A stretch of 64,000 nucleotides of DNA from Microbacterium sp. AG1240 (GCF_003635115.1 NZ_RBXJ01000002.1:496001-560000); one strand, 5' to 3'. Numbered from the stretch's first letter, positions 1 through 8,829 are shown. Program-made: numbers and translations. Notes: generated from the sequence alone by a model not told the origin.

Positions 1-397
1 GCTGTCGGCGGCCGGTGCCACCGTGTCGGTCGACGCCGAGGTGCAGGTCATCGGTGACGAGACGCTGCTGCGGGTGCTCGTGCAGAACCTCGTGGCGAAC
101 GCGGCCAAGTTCAGCAGCGCCGCCGGCGTCGAGCCGCATATCGACGTGCGCGCCCACGGTCTCACGGGCGGATGGCGCATCACCGTGGACGACAACGGCC
201 CCGGTGTACCCGTCGAGCAGCGCGAACGCGTGTTCGAGCTCATGGAGCGCGGCACGGCGCAGGAGGTGCCCGGTCTCGGCATCGGGCTGTCGACGTGCCG
301 CCGCATCGTAGAGGCGCACGGCGGACGCATCGGCATCGACGCCTCGCCCGCGGGCGGCGCGAGCATCTGGATCGTGCTGCCCGACAGCGTCGACTGA
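1..397 (+). CDS. Sensor histidine kinase, C-terminal part (gene starts before the window)
   Basis: This is the ATP-binding half of a two-component sensor kinase. In order it shows an N box (VQNLVANAAKFS), a G1 box (DDNGPGVP), an F-box-like ERVFELM and a G2 box (GLGIGLSTCRRIVEAHGG), the HATPase_c layout. The reading frame is open from base 2, so the sensor and dimerisation parts lie outside the window. The product would phosphorylate a response regulator that cannot be seen here. Its signal is unknown. Confidence 0.9.
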   Translation, partial: LSAAGATVSVDAEVQVIGDETLLRVLVQNLVANAAKFSSAAGVEPHIDVRAHGLTGGWRITVDDNGPGVPVEQRERVFELMERGTAQEVPGLGIGLSTCRRIVEAHGGRIGIDASPAGGASIWIVLPDSVD

Positions 398-449
398 CGG
401 GGGCGGATGCTGCGGAGGCGCGCCGCATCCGTCCGGCCGGCGGGCGCCG

Positions 450-791
450 TCAGGCCACCGCGGCCGCCGTCCGGCGCTCGGTCGGCTGGTGCTCCACATC
501 GTCGAGGTCGAAGGACAGCCCCCCGGTCGACGCCGCCTGCGTCGCCAATGCGCGCAGCAGGTCGGGATCGAGCAGCTCCGGCTCGGTGCCGGCGAACACG
601 AAGCGCAGCGCGATCGACGGCTGGATCCACACCGTGGTGCGGCCGTCGACGGCATCGTGCGGGTGCCGCCACGTCAGCGTGAAGCTCTCGCCGCGGCGCA
701 GCTTCGCGGCGATGACGATCTTCACGTGCGCGAGCAGCCGGTCGGGCAGTTCGATCGGCGTCGCCCCGCCGCCGTAGAACAGGTGTGCCAT
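450..791 (-). CDS. DUF7882-type small conserved protein
   Basis: A 113-residue protein with the core AHVKIVIAAKLRRGESF followed by DGRTTVWIQPSIALRF. This pattern recurs in short Microbacteriaceae proteins, some of which were mislabelled as DNA ligases in older annotation. No catalytic motif or membrane segment is visible. It stands alone, divergent from ald. Family assignment is from memory of the pattern; the role is unknown. Confidence 0.7.
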   Translation of the reverse strand: MAHLFYGGGATPIELPDRLLAHVKIVIAAKLRRGESFTLTWRHPHDAVDGRTTVWIQPSIALRFVFAGTEPELLDPDLLRALATQAASTGGLSFDLDDVEHQPTERRTAAAVA

Positions 792-923
792 GTCGCGATG
801 CCGTCCTTCTGTCGTGGTGGACAGGCGCGTCTGAAAGAAGGCCCCCCGCCTCGCACATCTATCCGTTGTGGAGGACGGATCGGATGGGCTCGAAGTGATC
901 CTTCGCCGGATCGGGCCGGGTAG

Positions 924-938
924 CTGCGATGATCGCAG
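924..938. promoter_or_regulatory. Palindrome in the ald upstream region (possible operator)
   Basis: CTGCGAT-G-ATCGCAG is a perfect inverted repeat with 7-bp arms, ending 23 bases before the ald start and just before its AAGGAG ribosome site. A palindrome here suits binding of a dimeric regulator, but no regulator gene is adjacent. Confidence 0.4.
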
Positions 939-961
939 GACATCTCCCAGAAGGAGTACCC

Positions 962-2047
962 ATGCGCGTCGCCGTCCCGCTCGAGATCAAGAACAACGAG
1001 CGCCGTGTCGCTCTCACCCCCGCGGGCGCCGATGCGCTCATCCATCGCGGTCACCGGGTGATCGTGCAGCAGGGCGCGGGAGAAGGGAGCGGCTTCGCCG
1101 ATGCGCAGTACGAAGCCGTGGGCGCCGACGTGGTCGGCACGGCCGAGGAGACGTGGGGCCTCGCCGAGCTCGTGGTCAAGGTCAAAGAACCGATCGCGAG
1201 CGAGTACGAGCATTTCCGCCCCGACCTGACGCTGTTCACCTACCTGCACCTCGCCGCCGACCGCCCATTGACCGAGGCCCTCGTCGACAGCGGCATCACC
1301 GCGGTGGCCTACGAGACCGTCCAAGCACCCGACCGTTCCCTTCCCCTCCTCGCGCCGATGAGCGAGGTCGCGGGCCGGCTGTCGATCGTCGTGGGCGCCA
1401 ACGCCCTCCTCGCCGCCCACGGCGGCCGTGGCGTCATGCTCGGCGGCATCCCGGGCACGCCGAAGGGCAAGGTCGTCGTCATCGGGGGCGGGGTCGCGGG
1501 CGAGCACGCCGCGGCCAACGCGCTCGGGCTCGGTGCCGACGTCACGGTCATCGACCTCTCCGTGCCCCGCCTGCGCGCGCTCGAGGCGCGCTTCGGAGGC
1601 GCCGTGCAGACGCGGGCCTCGACCCGCTATGAGATCGGCCAGCAGGTCGCGGCCGCCGACCTCGTCATCGGATCGGTGCTCGTGCCGGGTGCGGCGGCGC
1701 CGAAGCTCGTCACCGACGGGATGGTCGCGTCGATGAAGCCGGGTTCGGTGCTCGTCGACATCGCGATCGATCAGGGCGGATGCTTCGAAGGCTCCCGCCC
1801 GACGACACACGACGCCCCGACGTTCCGCGTGCACGAATCGCTCTACTACTGCGTCGCGAACATGCCGGGCGCGGTGCCGTTCACCTCGACGCGGGCGCTC
1901 GGCAACGCGACGCTGCCGTACATCGCCGCGATCGCCGACGCGGGGTGGGACGACGCATCCGCCGCCGATCCCGCGCTCGCCGCCGGTCTCAACGTTCGCG
2001 CCGGCGAGGTCGTCAACGCGGGGGTTCGCGCCGCCTTCGACCTCTGA
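962..2047 (+). CDS. ald: Alanine dehydrogenase
   Basis: Cytosolic enzyme for the NAD-linked interconversion of L-alanine with pyruvate plus ammonia. The 361-residue length is typical of the family. The residues expected at the active site fall at the family numbering: Arg15 (NERRVAL), Lys75 (VKVKEP), His96 (FTYLHL) and Asp270 (DIAID). The nucleotide site is GGGVAG at 175-180, with an acidic Asp198 at the end of the second strand. The ATG at 962 is chosen because AAGGAG lies 6 bases upstream. A 15-bp palindrome just upstream suggests repression or induction by a dimeric regulator. Confidence 0.95.
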   Translation: MRVAVPLEIKNNERRVALTPAGADALIHRGHRVIVQQGAGEGSGFADAQYEAVGADVVGTAEETWGLAELVVKVKEPIASEYEHFRPDLTLFTYLHLAADRPLTEALVDSGITAVAYETVQAPDRSLPLLAPMSEVAGRLSIVVGANALLAAHGGRGVMLGGIPGTPKGKVVVIGGGVAGEHAAANALGLGADVTVIDLSVPRLRALEARFGGAVQTRASTRYEIGQQVAAADLVIGSVLVPGAAAPKLVTDGMVASMKPGSVLVDIAIDQGGCFEGSRPTTHDAPTFRVHESLYYCVANMPGAVPFTSTRALGNATLPYIAAIADAGWDDASAADPALAAGLNVRAGEVVNAGVRAAFDL

Positions 2048-2060
2048 GCGCGTCGGTCGC

Positions 2061-3296
2061 TCAGTCGGGGAGGGCGGCGGCGATCGCCAGGATTCCGTGA
2101 ACCGTCTCGGCGTGCGTGGTGCTCAGCGGTGACAGGCCGATCCGGATGCCCTGAGGGCCGCGGAAGTCGGGGATCATCCCGTCGAGCCACAGCTGCTCGG
2201 TCACGGCCCGGAACGACGGGTGGCCGAGCAGCACGTGCGATCCGCGGCGCGCAGCATCGCGGTGGGTGAGCAGGTCGACGCCGCGCTCCGCCAGAACCTC
2301 GTCGTAGGCGCGGATCGCGAGGGCGGTCAGGGTGCGGCTCTTCTCGCGCACGGCGTCGACGCCGGCGCGGTCGAGCAGGTCGAGCATGCCCTGCATCGGA
2401 AGCATCCCCACGATCGGGGGCGTACCGCTCAGGAGCCGGCGCATGCCGGCGGCGGGCCGGTAGGCGGGACCCATGGCGAAGACGTCGGCCGCTCCCATCC
2501 AGCCCTGGATGGGCTGCTCGATGCGGTGCTGCAGCTCGGCGCGCACGTAGGCGAACGCGGGTGCGCCGGGTCCGCCGTTGAGGTACTTGTACGAGCAGCC
2601 CACCGCCAGATCGACGCCCCATTCGTCGAGTCGCATGGGGACGACTCCCGCGCTGTGGCAGACGTCCCACAGCATCATGGCTTCCGAGTCGCCGACGACG
2701 GCCGTGATCGCGGCCATGTCGGCGAGCGCCCCCGAGCGGTAGTCGACGTGGCTCAGAACGACGAGCGCCGTACGGTCGGTGAGCGCCGCGGCGACGTCGG
2801 CGGGGGTGACTCCGACGATCGGGTCGGGATCGAGCCAGTCGATGCTCAGCCCCTGCGCGGCGGCGAGAGCGTCGACGATGAAGCGGTCGGTGGGGAAGTT
2901 GCCTCGCTCGATGAGGATGCGGCCGCCGGCCGGCACTCCGCGAAGCGCGGCGGCGACGAGCTTGTAGAGCAGCACGGTGGTTGAGTCGGCGACGACGGTC
3001 TGCCCCGCCGCCGCACCCAGGGCTACGCGCCCGATACGGTCGCCGACGTCGAACGGAAGCTCCATCCACCCCTCGTCCCACGAGCGGATGAGGCCCGTGC
3101 CCCAGTCGCCGGCGATGAAGCGCGAGATGCGCTCGGCGGTGCCGCGCACCGGGCGTCCGAGCGAGTTGCCGTCGAGGTAGGCGGTGACGCCGACCGCGGG
3201 CTCGAACTCGTCGACGAACGCGGCGAGCGGATCCGCGGCGTCGAGCTCGTCGGCCGTGGCGAGGAGGGCGGCGGCCGTGTCGGTGACGGAGGTCAT
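2061..3296 (-). CDS. kynU: Kynureninase
   Basis: PLP enzyme of tryptophan breakdown that cleaves kynurenine to anthranilate and alanine. Diagnostic parts are YLDGNSLGR near residue 40, the PLP aspartate region LWDVCHSAG near 210, and the PLP lysine in GCSYKYLNGGPG at about 237. The length of 411 residues is normal. Start ATG 3296 is preferred to the upstream one because a TAGCAT box lies 7 bases before it (leaderless). No other kynurenine genes are next to it. The neighbouring pdxH makes its cofactor, which may be meaningful or chance. Confidence 0.93.
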   Translation of the reverse strand: MTSVTDTAAALLATADELDAADPLAAFVDEFEPAVGVTAYLDGNSLGRPVRGTAERISRFIAGDWGTGLIRSWDEGWMELPFDVGDRIGRVALGAAAGQTVVADSTTVLLYKLVAAALRGVPAGGRILIERGNFPTDRFIVDALAAAQGLSIDWLDPDPIVGVTPADVAAALTDRTALVVLSHVDYRSGALADMAAITAVVGDSEAMMLWDVCHSAGVVPMRLDEWGVDLAVGCSYKYLNGGPGAPAFAYVRAELQHRIEQPIQGWMGAADVFAMGPAYRPAAGMRRLLSGTPPIVGMLPMQGMLDLLDRAGVDAVREKSRTLTALAIRAYDEVLAERGVDLLTHRDAARRGSHVLLGHPSFRAVTEQLWLDGMIPDFRGPQGIRIGLSPLSTTHAETVHGILAIAAALPD

Positions 3297-3303
3297 GCGC
3301 TCG

Positions 3304-3309
3304 ATGCTA
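3304..3309 (-). promoter_or_regulatory. -10 box of kynU, leaderless
   Basis: TAGCAT on the minus strand, 7 bases before the ATG at 3296, so the transcript should begin at the start codon. No clear -35 box. Confidence 0.5.
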
Positions 3310-3320
3310 CGCACGCGGGG

Positions 3321-3971
3321 TCACGGCTGGAGGCGCTCTGCGCGCCAGCCGTCGCCGACCGCGACATATCGCAGCCGGCGATGCATGCGATCGCGGCTGC
3401 CGTGCCAGAACTCGACCGCGGCGGGCACGACGCGGTAAGCGACCCAGCCGGACGGTCGCGGCACGTCGTCGCCGAAGCGCTCGAGCAGGCCGTCCGCCTC
3501 CTCGATCAGCTCGCCCAGCGTCGACGCGTCGGCGAACGGCGCCGATTGCTGCGCCACCGCGGTCGCCGCGCGCGACTTCGGCGAGCGGTCGGCGAACAGC
3601 GCATCGGACTCCGCATCCGTCAGCTTCTCGATCCGTCCTTCGAATCTCAGCTGCTGCATCGTCTCGCGCCAGTACACCTGCAGCGCCGCATGCGGGTTCT
3701 CGCCGAGCTGGCGGCCCTTCGGGCTCCGGGTCGAGGAGCCGAAGACGAGACCGCGGTCGTCGATCCGCTTCACGTCGACCGTGCGCGCCGAGACGACCCC
3801 GTCGGCGGAGGCCGTGGCCAACGTCATCGACAGCGGCTCGCGCACGCCGCGCTCCCGGGCGTCGGCGAGCCAGCGCTGCGCGAGGGGGAGGGGCGCCGCG
3901 GGAGGAGCATCGAACTCCGGCAGCTCGAGGGTCTCGTCGCCGGAGAGGGAGGGGTGATCGGCGTTCGTCAT
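3321..3971 (-). CDS. pdxH: Pyridoxamine/pyridoxine 5'-phosphate oxidase
   Basis: FMN flavoprotein that oxidises PNP or PMP to pyridoxal phosphate. The 216-residue sequence has the split-barrel core (TVDVKRIDDRGLVFGSSTRSPKG), the ENPHAALQVYW strand, the SPKSRAATAVAQQS segment, and the C-terminal WHGSRDRMHRRLRY...WRAERLQP signature. The usual HDR of the C-terminal motif reads HRR here, so substrate preference might differ; a PhzG-like relative is the alternative. It lies 24 bases upstream of kynU on the same strand, but both have their own leaderless promoter. Confidence 0.85.
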   Translation of the reverse strand: MTNADHPSLSGDETLELPEFDAPPAAPLPLAQRWLADARERGVREPLSMTLATASADGVVSARTVDVKRIDDRGLVFGSSTRSPKGRQLGENPHAALQVYWRETMQQLRFEGRIEKLTDAESDALFADRSPKSRAATAVAQQSAPFADASTLGELIEEADGLLERFGDDVPRPSGWVAYRVVPAAVEFWHGSRDRMHRRLRYVAVGDGWRAERLQP

Positions 3972-3977
3972 GACGCG

Positions 3978-3983
3978 ACAGTA
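3978..3983 (-). promoter_or_regulatory. -10 box of pdxH, leaderless
   Basis: TACTGT on the minus strand, 6 bases before ATG 3971, with no ribosome binding site between them. Confidence 0.45.
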
Positions 3984-4034
3984 CCCCTGCGGGGCGCGAC
4001 CCCCCTCGGGTCGATGCGCAGCATCCGCACCCCG

Positions 4035-4040
4035 TAGGCT
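4035..4040 (+). promoter_or_regulatory. -10 box of yaeQ, leaderless
   Basis: TAGGCT, 8 bases before ATG 4049; no Shine-Dalgarno sequence fits in the gap. Confidence 0.45.
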
Positions 4041-4048
4041 CGAGCGCT

Positions 4049-4588
4049 ATGGCTACCGGCGCGACCATCCACACCTTCGACGTGCAGTTGGCCGACGTCG
4101 ACCGCGGCGTCTACGACGAGCTCGCGCTCCGTGTCGCACGGCATCCGTCCGAGACCGACGCCTATATGGTCACCCGTGTGCTGGCCTACTGCCTGGAGTT
4201 CGAGGAGGGCATCGCCTTCAGCGAGGGGCTCTCGTCGACGGAGGAGCCGGCCGTCGTCGTGCGCGACCTGACCGGCGCGCTTCAGGCGTGGATCGAGGTG
4301 GGGGCACCGGATGCTGCGCGCCTGCACCACGGGAGCAAACTCGCCGAGCGCGTCGCCGTCTACACCCACCGCGATCCGGCCAAGGTCGCAGCCCCTTGGG
4401 CGGGGAAGAAGATCCATCGCGCCGACGCGCTGCGCTTGGTCGGTTTCGACCCCGGTTTCATCGACCGGGCCGTGACCGCCCTCAGTCGGCGCAACACCAT
4501 GACCGTCTCGGTGACCGAACGTCAGCTCTACCTCGAGCTCAACGGAGAGACCTTCGACACCGCGATCCACGAGCGCGGCATCGAGTGA
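4049..4588 (+). CDS. yaeQ: YaeQ family protein
   Basis: A 179-residue protein matching the YaeQ family along its whole length: the opening ATGATIHTFDVQLADVDRGVYD, ARHPSETDAYMVTRVLAYCL, and the closing VSVTERQLYLELNG. The family has a PD-(D/E)XK-like fold; its biochemical role is not settled. It is read divergently from pdxH and ends 3 bases before the convergent rnhA. Confidence 0.88.
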   Translation: MATGATIHTFDVQLADVDRGVYDELALRVARHPSETDAYMVTRVLAYCLEFEEGIAFSEGLSSTEEPAVVVRDLTGALQAWIEVGAPDAARLHHGSKLAERVAVYTHRDPAKVAAPWAGKKIHRADALRLVGFDPGFIDRAVTALSRRNTMTVSVTERQLYLELNGETFDTAIHERGIE

Positions 4589-4591
4589 CGG

Positions 4592-5155
4592 TCAGCGGCG
4601 CTTCGGTGTGTCTTCGGCGGAGCGCGGCGGCATCTCGGTGACGTCGAGCCGGTCCTGACCGGCGCGCGACGACCATTCGTGCGCCACTCCCTCTGCGGCG
4701 CGCAGCGAGGCGCGCACCGCGCGGTTGTCGGCCCATGAGTTGAGCAGGTGGCCGGCGTGACCGCGCACGTGCTCGAGCACGGCGGGGGGCAGGCCTGCCG
4801 CCTTCCGGGCGTCACGTGCCTCGATGAGCAGTTCGAGCAGTTCGCGGTTCTTCGTGGGAGCGCCGGTGGACGTCTTCCACCCGCGGCGGCGGTGGCCGTC
4901 CATCCACGACTCGTAGGTGTCGATCGCGTACTTCGAATCGGCCTGGATGCGCAGATGAGCGACGTCGGCGTGGTGCTGGAGAGCTCGCAACAGCCCGAGC
5001 AGCTCGCCGATGTTGTTCGTGCCCTTCACCACCGAGCCCGCGGCCCACTCGCCGTCTTCGCCGACCCACGCCCAGCCGGCCGGCCCCGGGTTGCCCTTGC
5101 ACGCCCCGTCTGTCGCGACGGTGTATTCGGACTCGGAAGCGGGGGAGACGGGCAT
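4592..5155 (-). CDS. rnhA: Ribonuclease HI
   Basis: Cuts RNA in RNA-DNA hybrids. The DEDD carboxylates are visible: Asp16 (ATDGACKGNPG), Glu51 (NIGELLG), Asp73 (IQADSKYA) and the aspartate in LLNSWADNRA near 142. The basic handle-like stretch WMDGHRRRGWK is present. A C-terminal tail of about 35 residues follows the catalytic domain and matches no domain I know. It may be cotranscribed with nothing, since the next minus gene starts only 13 bases downstream of its own start. Confidence 0.93.
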   Translation of the reverse strand: MPVSPASESEYTVATDGACKGNPGPAGWAWVGEDGEWAAGSVVKGTNNIGELLGLLRALQHHADVAHLRIQADSKYAIDTYESWMDGHRRRGWKTSTGAPTKNRELLELLIEARDARKAAGLPPAVLEHVRGHAGHLLNSWADNRAVRASLRAAEGVAHEWSSRAGQDRLDVTEMPPRSAEDTPKRR

Positions 5156-5168
5156 TCCAGAAATCCTG

Positions 5169-6155
5169 TCACATGCCCGAGGACGACGCCGAACCCTCCC
5201 ACCAGTCCAGCACGCGGGTGCCGAGGAGGGTCAGCCACTTCGAGGGCCGACCCTCGGGGGCCTCGTCGATCGCGAACCAGGTGCGACCGGGCAACGGCGT
5301 GCCCTGCGCCCACGTTCCGTCTTCGCGCCGGGCCGCACGCACCGCGTCGATCGCGTCGGCCAGCCGCGGATCGGGCGGAGTGCCCTCGTGCAGCGAGGCC
5401 TCGCGGAAGTGGTCGAGCGCCGCGAGCGCGCTGTAGCGGTAGCGGTTCGGGAAGACGAACTCGGTGACGAACGCACCGACGGGCTCGCCCGTGGATGCGC
5501 GTCGGAGGAGCCGCCGCTCGAGCAGGTACTCCTCACCGCCATGGCGGGCATCGCGCTGGCTCGTGTCGCCGGTGAGCTTCTCGTACGCGAGCATCCCGCG
5601 CAGCGCGTTGAGCGTCGAGTGGAACGACGATCGCGTGGAATCGCCCTCCTCGGCCTCGCAGTTCCAGCCGCCGTCGGCGAGCCGGTGCGCGGGGAACCAC
5701 TCGACGAGACGCGATACGTCGGCGCCGAGCCACGCCCCGTTCGCCAGCGTGAACGAGTTGATGCAGACGTCGACCTCGCCGCCCCAGTAGGGCAGGTCGT
5801 CGTACTCCCACCGACTGTTCTTCGCGAGCTTCTCGGCCGTGCCCGCGAGCGCCGCAGCATCCACGCCCCATTCGCGCAGGTCCTTGAGCGACCAGGTCGT
5901 CGCCGTCCACGGCTGCCCTGGTGCGTCCTGCTCGGGACTGCCGAAGAACCCGGCCGGGAAGTATGCGCCGCCCGCCCATTGGCCGTCATCGTCCTGCTTC
6001 GACAGCAGTTCGGCGCCGATGCCCTCGTGCGTCACCCGGGCGCGCGTCTCCCGCCACGCGACCGGCGTCGCGTTGGTGAGATCGCGTTCGACCTGCCAGC
6101 GAAGAGCCGGGTCGGAGTCGAGCAGCCAGTCGAGAGTGCGCCGATCGGGGAACAT
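5169..6155 (-). CDS. Terpenoid-cyclase/prenyltransferase-like (alpha/alpha barrel) protein
   Basis: A 328-residue protein of repeated helical units with QDDDGQWAGGAYFP, LADGGWNCE and REDGTWAQG, which resemble QW-type repeats of the squalene cyclase/prenyltransferase superfamily. The DxDD catalytic motif of squalene-hopene cyclases is not visible, so it is probably not a cyclase. Start ATG 6155 has TATCGT 7 bases upstream (leaderless). Similar stand-alone proteins are common in actinobacteria and of unknown function. Confidence 0.7.
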   Translation of the reverse strand: MFPDRRTLDWLLDSDPALRWQVERDLTNATPVAWRETRARVTHEGIGAELLSKQDDDGQWAGGAYFPAGFFGSPEQDAPGQPWTATTWSLKDLREWGVDAAALAGTAEKLAKNSRWEYDDLPYWGGEVDVCINSFTLANGAWLGADVSRLVEWFPAHRLADGGWNCEAEEGDSTRSSFHSTLNALRGMLAYEKLTGDTSQRDARHGGEEYLLERRLLRRASTGEPVGAFVTEFVFPNRYRYSALAALDHFREASLHEGTPPDPRLADAIDAVRAARREDGTWAQGTPLPGRTWFAIDEAPEGRPSKWLTLLGTRVLDWWEGSASSSGM

Positions 6156-6162
6156 GCGCGGC

Positions 6163-6168
6163 ACGATA
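6163..6168 (-). promoter_or_regulatory. -10 box of the 5169-6155 gene, leaderless
   Basis: TATCGT on the minus strand, 7 bases before ATG 6155. Confidence 0.45.
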
Positions 6169-6276
6169 CTCGCCGGTCGCGTCGGCGGGAAGGCGGATGC
6201 GACGCGTTCGTCAAGCCGGTTCAGCCGGGGCCGGATGGATGCGACGGTGGGATCACGCCAGACGAAGGGACCCACC

Positions 6277-6462
6277 ATGGCCGACGACGTGCAGCCGCAG
6301 AACGACGAGACGCCCGACACCGAGCAGCTCGAGGAGCCGAGCACCGAGAAGGCGCCCGGAGAAGAGCCCAAGGGCGGTACGACCCAGCCCGAACCCGACC
6401 ACGAGGCGGTCGGTATCGGCGTGGTCGGCGGCCCGCAGATCGACGAGGACGCCGGCGAATAA
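6277..6462 (+). CDS. Small acidic protein of unknown function
   Basis: A 61-residue, strongly acidic, proline- and glutamate-rich protein without cysteine or membrane segment, ending GVVGGPQIDEDAGE. It is predicted to be largely disordered. AAGGGA lies 7 bases before ATG 6277. Not recognised. Confidence 0.6.
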   Translation: MADDVQPQNDETPDTEQLEEPSTEKAPGEEPKGGTTQPEPDHEAVGIGVVGGPQIDEDAGE

Positions 6463-6589
6463 CGCCCGAGCTCGTGGTACGCGGGTCGGTTTCTGAGGAC
6501 TCAACCGCTTCTGAGGGCCGCATCCGCGGAGGTGGCCGTCAGACGGCGGATGCTCCTCGGAAACCGCGCGGACGACGGGTCGTCGAGGA

Positions 6590-6814
6590 TCAGACGACGC
6601 CGACGAAGGAGTCGCGACGCAACTGCGCGTGAGTGGCGTGGAACTTTCCGTCCGGCGTCCACCATGCTTCGTGGCCGGCGGCGTCGGGCTCGTTCTCGAC
6701 GACGACCGGCCAGTGCTTCTTGATGTTCTTGACGTAGTAGCGGATCTCGCCGCCGATCGTGCGCTTCTCGAGGTGGTCGGACGCCTCGAGCTGTTCCCGG
6801 GTCGGATCTTCCAT
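6590..6814 (-). CDS. Small conserved-looking protein of unknown function
   Basis: A 74-residue soluble protein with KRTIGGEIRYYVKNIKKHW and EAWWTPDGKFH, rich in aromatics. A TAACAT box 6 bases before ATG 6814 implies leaderless expression, which supports it as a gene. Not recognised. Confidence 0.6.
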   Translation of the reverse strand: MEDPTREQLEASDHLEKRTIGGEIRYYVKNIKKHWPVVVENEPDAAGHEAWWTPDGKFHATHAQLRRDSFVGVV

Positions 6815-6820
6815 GCCGGA

Positions 6821-6826
6821 ATGTTA
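6821..6826 (-). promoter_or_regulatory. -10 box of the 6590-6814 gene, leaderless
   Basis: TAACAT on the minus strand, 6 bases before ATG 6814. Confidence 0.45.
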
Positions 6827-6919
6827 TCGGCGTGGCAGCGGCTGACAAGGGGCGGATGCTGCGCGGGCTGAACGAACGGGCTCGGCGCGTCGCATCAGCG
6901 GGTGCGAAAGAATGCACTC

Positions 6920-7426
6920 ATGACCTCGCCCTCGCTCGACGCCCTCCTCGACCGCATCTCAGAGAGCGGACTGCTCGACGAACCCGTTGCCGACAACGGC
7001 ATCGTGCGCGGTCGAGCCAGCCTCGATGCGGCGGGCTCGGAGGTGGCGGTCAACGTCGACCCCGAGCTCGAGGAGGAGGACGAGGGCGACGGCGACTCCC
7101 CGGATCTCGACGCGCTGATCGACGGGGTCACTCGCACCCTCGCGATGAGTGAGACCCAGTGGCGCGCGGTGATCGATGCCATCGCCGACGAGATCGGCGA
7201 GGCCGTCGCCGATGACGCGGTCGTCGAGCAGGTCGATCTGCGCGACGACCTCGAAGCCACCTCGGTCGTGGTCTTCGCCGACGCGGTGCTCCTGCGGTTC
7301 ACGGCGCGGCGTCAGTTCCCCGACTCGCGCATCCTCGTGCAGCTCGACAGCGACCTGGAGGTCGAGACCGTCGAGGTCGAGGAGGACGCCGCCGATTTCG
7401 ACGACCTCTCCAGCATCGACGAGTAG
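6920..7426 (+). CDS. Acidic conserved hypothetical protein
   Basis: A 168-residue, very acidic protein. It has a helical start (LDALLDRISESGLLDEP), a middle with PELEEEDEGDGD, and an alternating beta-like C-terminal half (ATSVVVFADAVLLRF, RILVQLDSDLEVETVEVEED). The internal ATG 6920 is preferred over an earlier one because the six residues before it are not conserved in character. The nitronate monooxygenase gene starts 8 bases later, so the two are probably cotranscribed. Function unknown. Confidence 0.7.
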   Translation: MTSPSLDALLDRISESGLLDEPVADNGIVRGRASLDAAGSEVAVNVDPELEEEDEGDGDSPDLDALIDGVTRTLAMSETQWRAVIDAIADEIGEAVADDAVVEQVDLRDDLEATSVVVFADAVLLRFTARRQFPDSRILVQLDSDLEVETVEVEEDAADFDDLSSIDE

Positions 7427-7434
7427 ACGGCAGC

Positions 7435-8445
7435 GTGGGCGAGCAGCTCCCGATCGTCGCCGCGCCGATGGCGGGCGGCCCGTCGACGCCGGGCTTCGCG
7501 ATCGCCGTCGCGGAGGCGGGGGGACTACCGTTCCTCGCCGGCGGCTACAAGACCGCCGAGGCCCTCGCGGCGGAGATCGCAGAGGTGCGCTCCAGCGGGC
7601 GCTCGTTCGGTGTCAACCTGTTCGTCCCCGGCGACACCCCTGTCGATGCCGCGGCGTTCTCCGCATACGTCGAGGATCTCGGGGAAGACGCAGCGGCGTA
7701 CGGGATCCTTCTCGACCCGGAGCCCGTCTCGGACGACGACGGCTGGTCGTCGAAGCTCGAGCTGCTCCTCGCCGCGCCCGTGCCGGTGGTCTCCTTCACC
7801 TTCGGGCTCCCCGCCGTGTCCGACATCACGGCGCTGCGTCGCGCCGGGACGACGGTGTGGAGCTCCGTCACGACCGTGGCCGAAGCGGCGCTCGCCGAAC
7901 GGGCGGGTGTCGACGGACTCGTCGTGCAGGGATCGGACGCCGGTGGCCACAGCGCCGCCTTCGACCCTGCCGGTCGCGCCGGCTCCGTCGACACGGCAGC
8001 GCTCGTCCGCAGCATCCGTGCCGGCTCCGCGCTGCCCATCGTCGCGGCGGGAGGAGTGGACGGGCCGGACGCGGTTCGACGACTGCTCGATGCCGGGGCC
8101 GAGCGGGTCGCCGTCGGCACTCTGCTGCTGCGCACCGACGAGGCGGGCACGTCGGCCCCGCATCGCGCCGCGCTCGCCGATACCGCGTTCACGGAGACCG
8201 CGATCACGAGGGTGTTCACCGGGCGTCCGGCGCGCGCGTTGCGCAACGGATTCATCGACCGTCACGAGCCGCACGCCATCGACGCCTACCCGGCGGTGCA
8301 TCACCTGACGAGAGGGATGCGGCAGGCCGCCGCGACCGCGGGCGATACCGACCGGTTGCACCTCTGGGCCGGCACCGGGTGGCGCCGAGCGCGCAGCGGG
8401 CCGGTCGGCGACGTCATCTCGTGGCTGGCGGGTCTCGGCGAGTGA
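7435..8445 (+). CDS. Nitronate monooxygenase (2-nitropropane dioxygenase family)
   Basis: FMN-dependent TIM-barrel oxygenase for alkyl nitronates such as propionate 3-nitronate. Visible family parts are IVAAPMAGGPSTP at the N-terminus, VQGSDAGGHS in the middle (phosphate-binding loop with the usual His), IVAAGGVDGPDAVRRLLDAGA and VAVGTLLLRTDEAG. The 336-residue length is normal. It starts with GTG 7435 without a strong ribosome site, 8 bases after the preceding gene, suggesting translational coupling. It probably detoxifies nitronates. Confidence 0.88.
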   Translation: MGEQLPIVAAPMAGGPSTPGFAIAVAEAGGLPFLAGGYKTAEALAAEIAEVRSSGRSFGVNLFVPGDTPVDAAAFSAYVEDLGEDAAAYGILLDPEPVSDDDGWSSKLELLLAAPVPVVSFTFGLPAVSDITALRRAGTTVWSSVTTVAEAALAERAGVDGLVVQGSDAGGHSAAFDPAGRAGSVDTAALVRSIRAGSALPIVAAGGVDGPDAVRRLLDAGAERVAVGTLLLRTDEAGTSAPHRAALADTAFTETAITRVFTGRPARALRNGFIDRHEPHAIDAYPAVHHLTRGMRQAAATAGDTDRLHLWAGTGWRRARSGPVGDVISWLAGLGE

Positions 8446-8479
8446 CGATCATGCGCACCGCCTCGCGCTGAGGGAGTCG

Positions 8480-8671
8480 TCAGAGGTTCGAGAGGAACGC
8501 CGTGCCGAAGACGAGAGCGGCGGCGGCGAGCGTCAGCACTCCGGCTGTCGCGACGATCCCCAGGATCACGATGTTGCCCGCGATGGCGAGCATCCCGGCG
8601 CACCAGCGCGGCATCTCGCGGGCGTGGGCGGATCGTTCGTGCAGTAGAGGGTTCGGAGCGGTGAGGGCCAT
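8480..8671 (-). CDS. Small single-span membrane protein
   Basis: 63 residues with a basic N-terminal part and a long hydrophobic stretch from about residue 27 to 60 (one or two spans). Leaderless TAGCGT box 7 bases before ATG 8671. Unknown function. Confidence 0.6.
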   Translation of the reverse strand: MALTAPNPLLHERSAHAREMPRWCAGMLAIAGNIVILGIVATAGVLTLAAAALVFGTAFLSNL

Positions 8672-8678
8672 GTCTTCG

Positions 8679-8684
8679 ACGCTA
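8679..8684 (-). promoter_or_regulatory. -10 box of the 8480-8671 gene, leaderless
   Basis: TAGCGT on the minus strand, 7 bases before ATG 8671. Confidence 0.45.
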
Positions 8685-8829
8685 CGGAGGCGCCCGCCGC
8701 CGGGCGTCGGCCCGGGGTATCAGCGGCATCCGCCGCAAGGATGATCTTCGGTGGTGGTGGATGGACACACGTCGCTCGCGCGTCGCGGATAGCATCCACG
8801 TCGGAACGTGATGAGGGAAGGGAACGCCG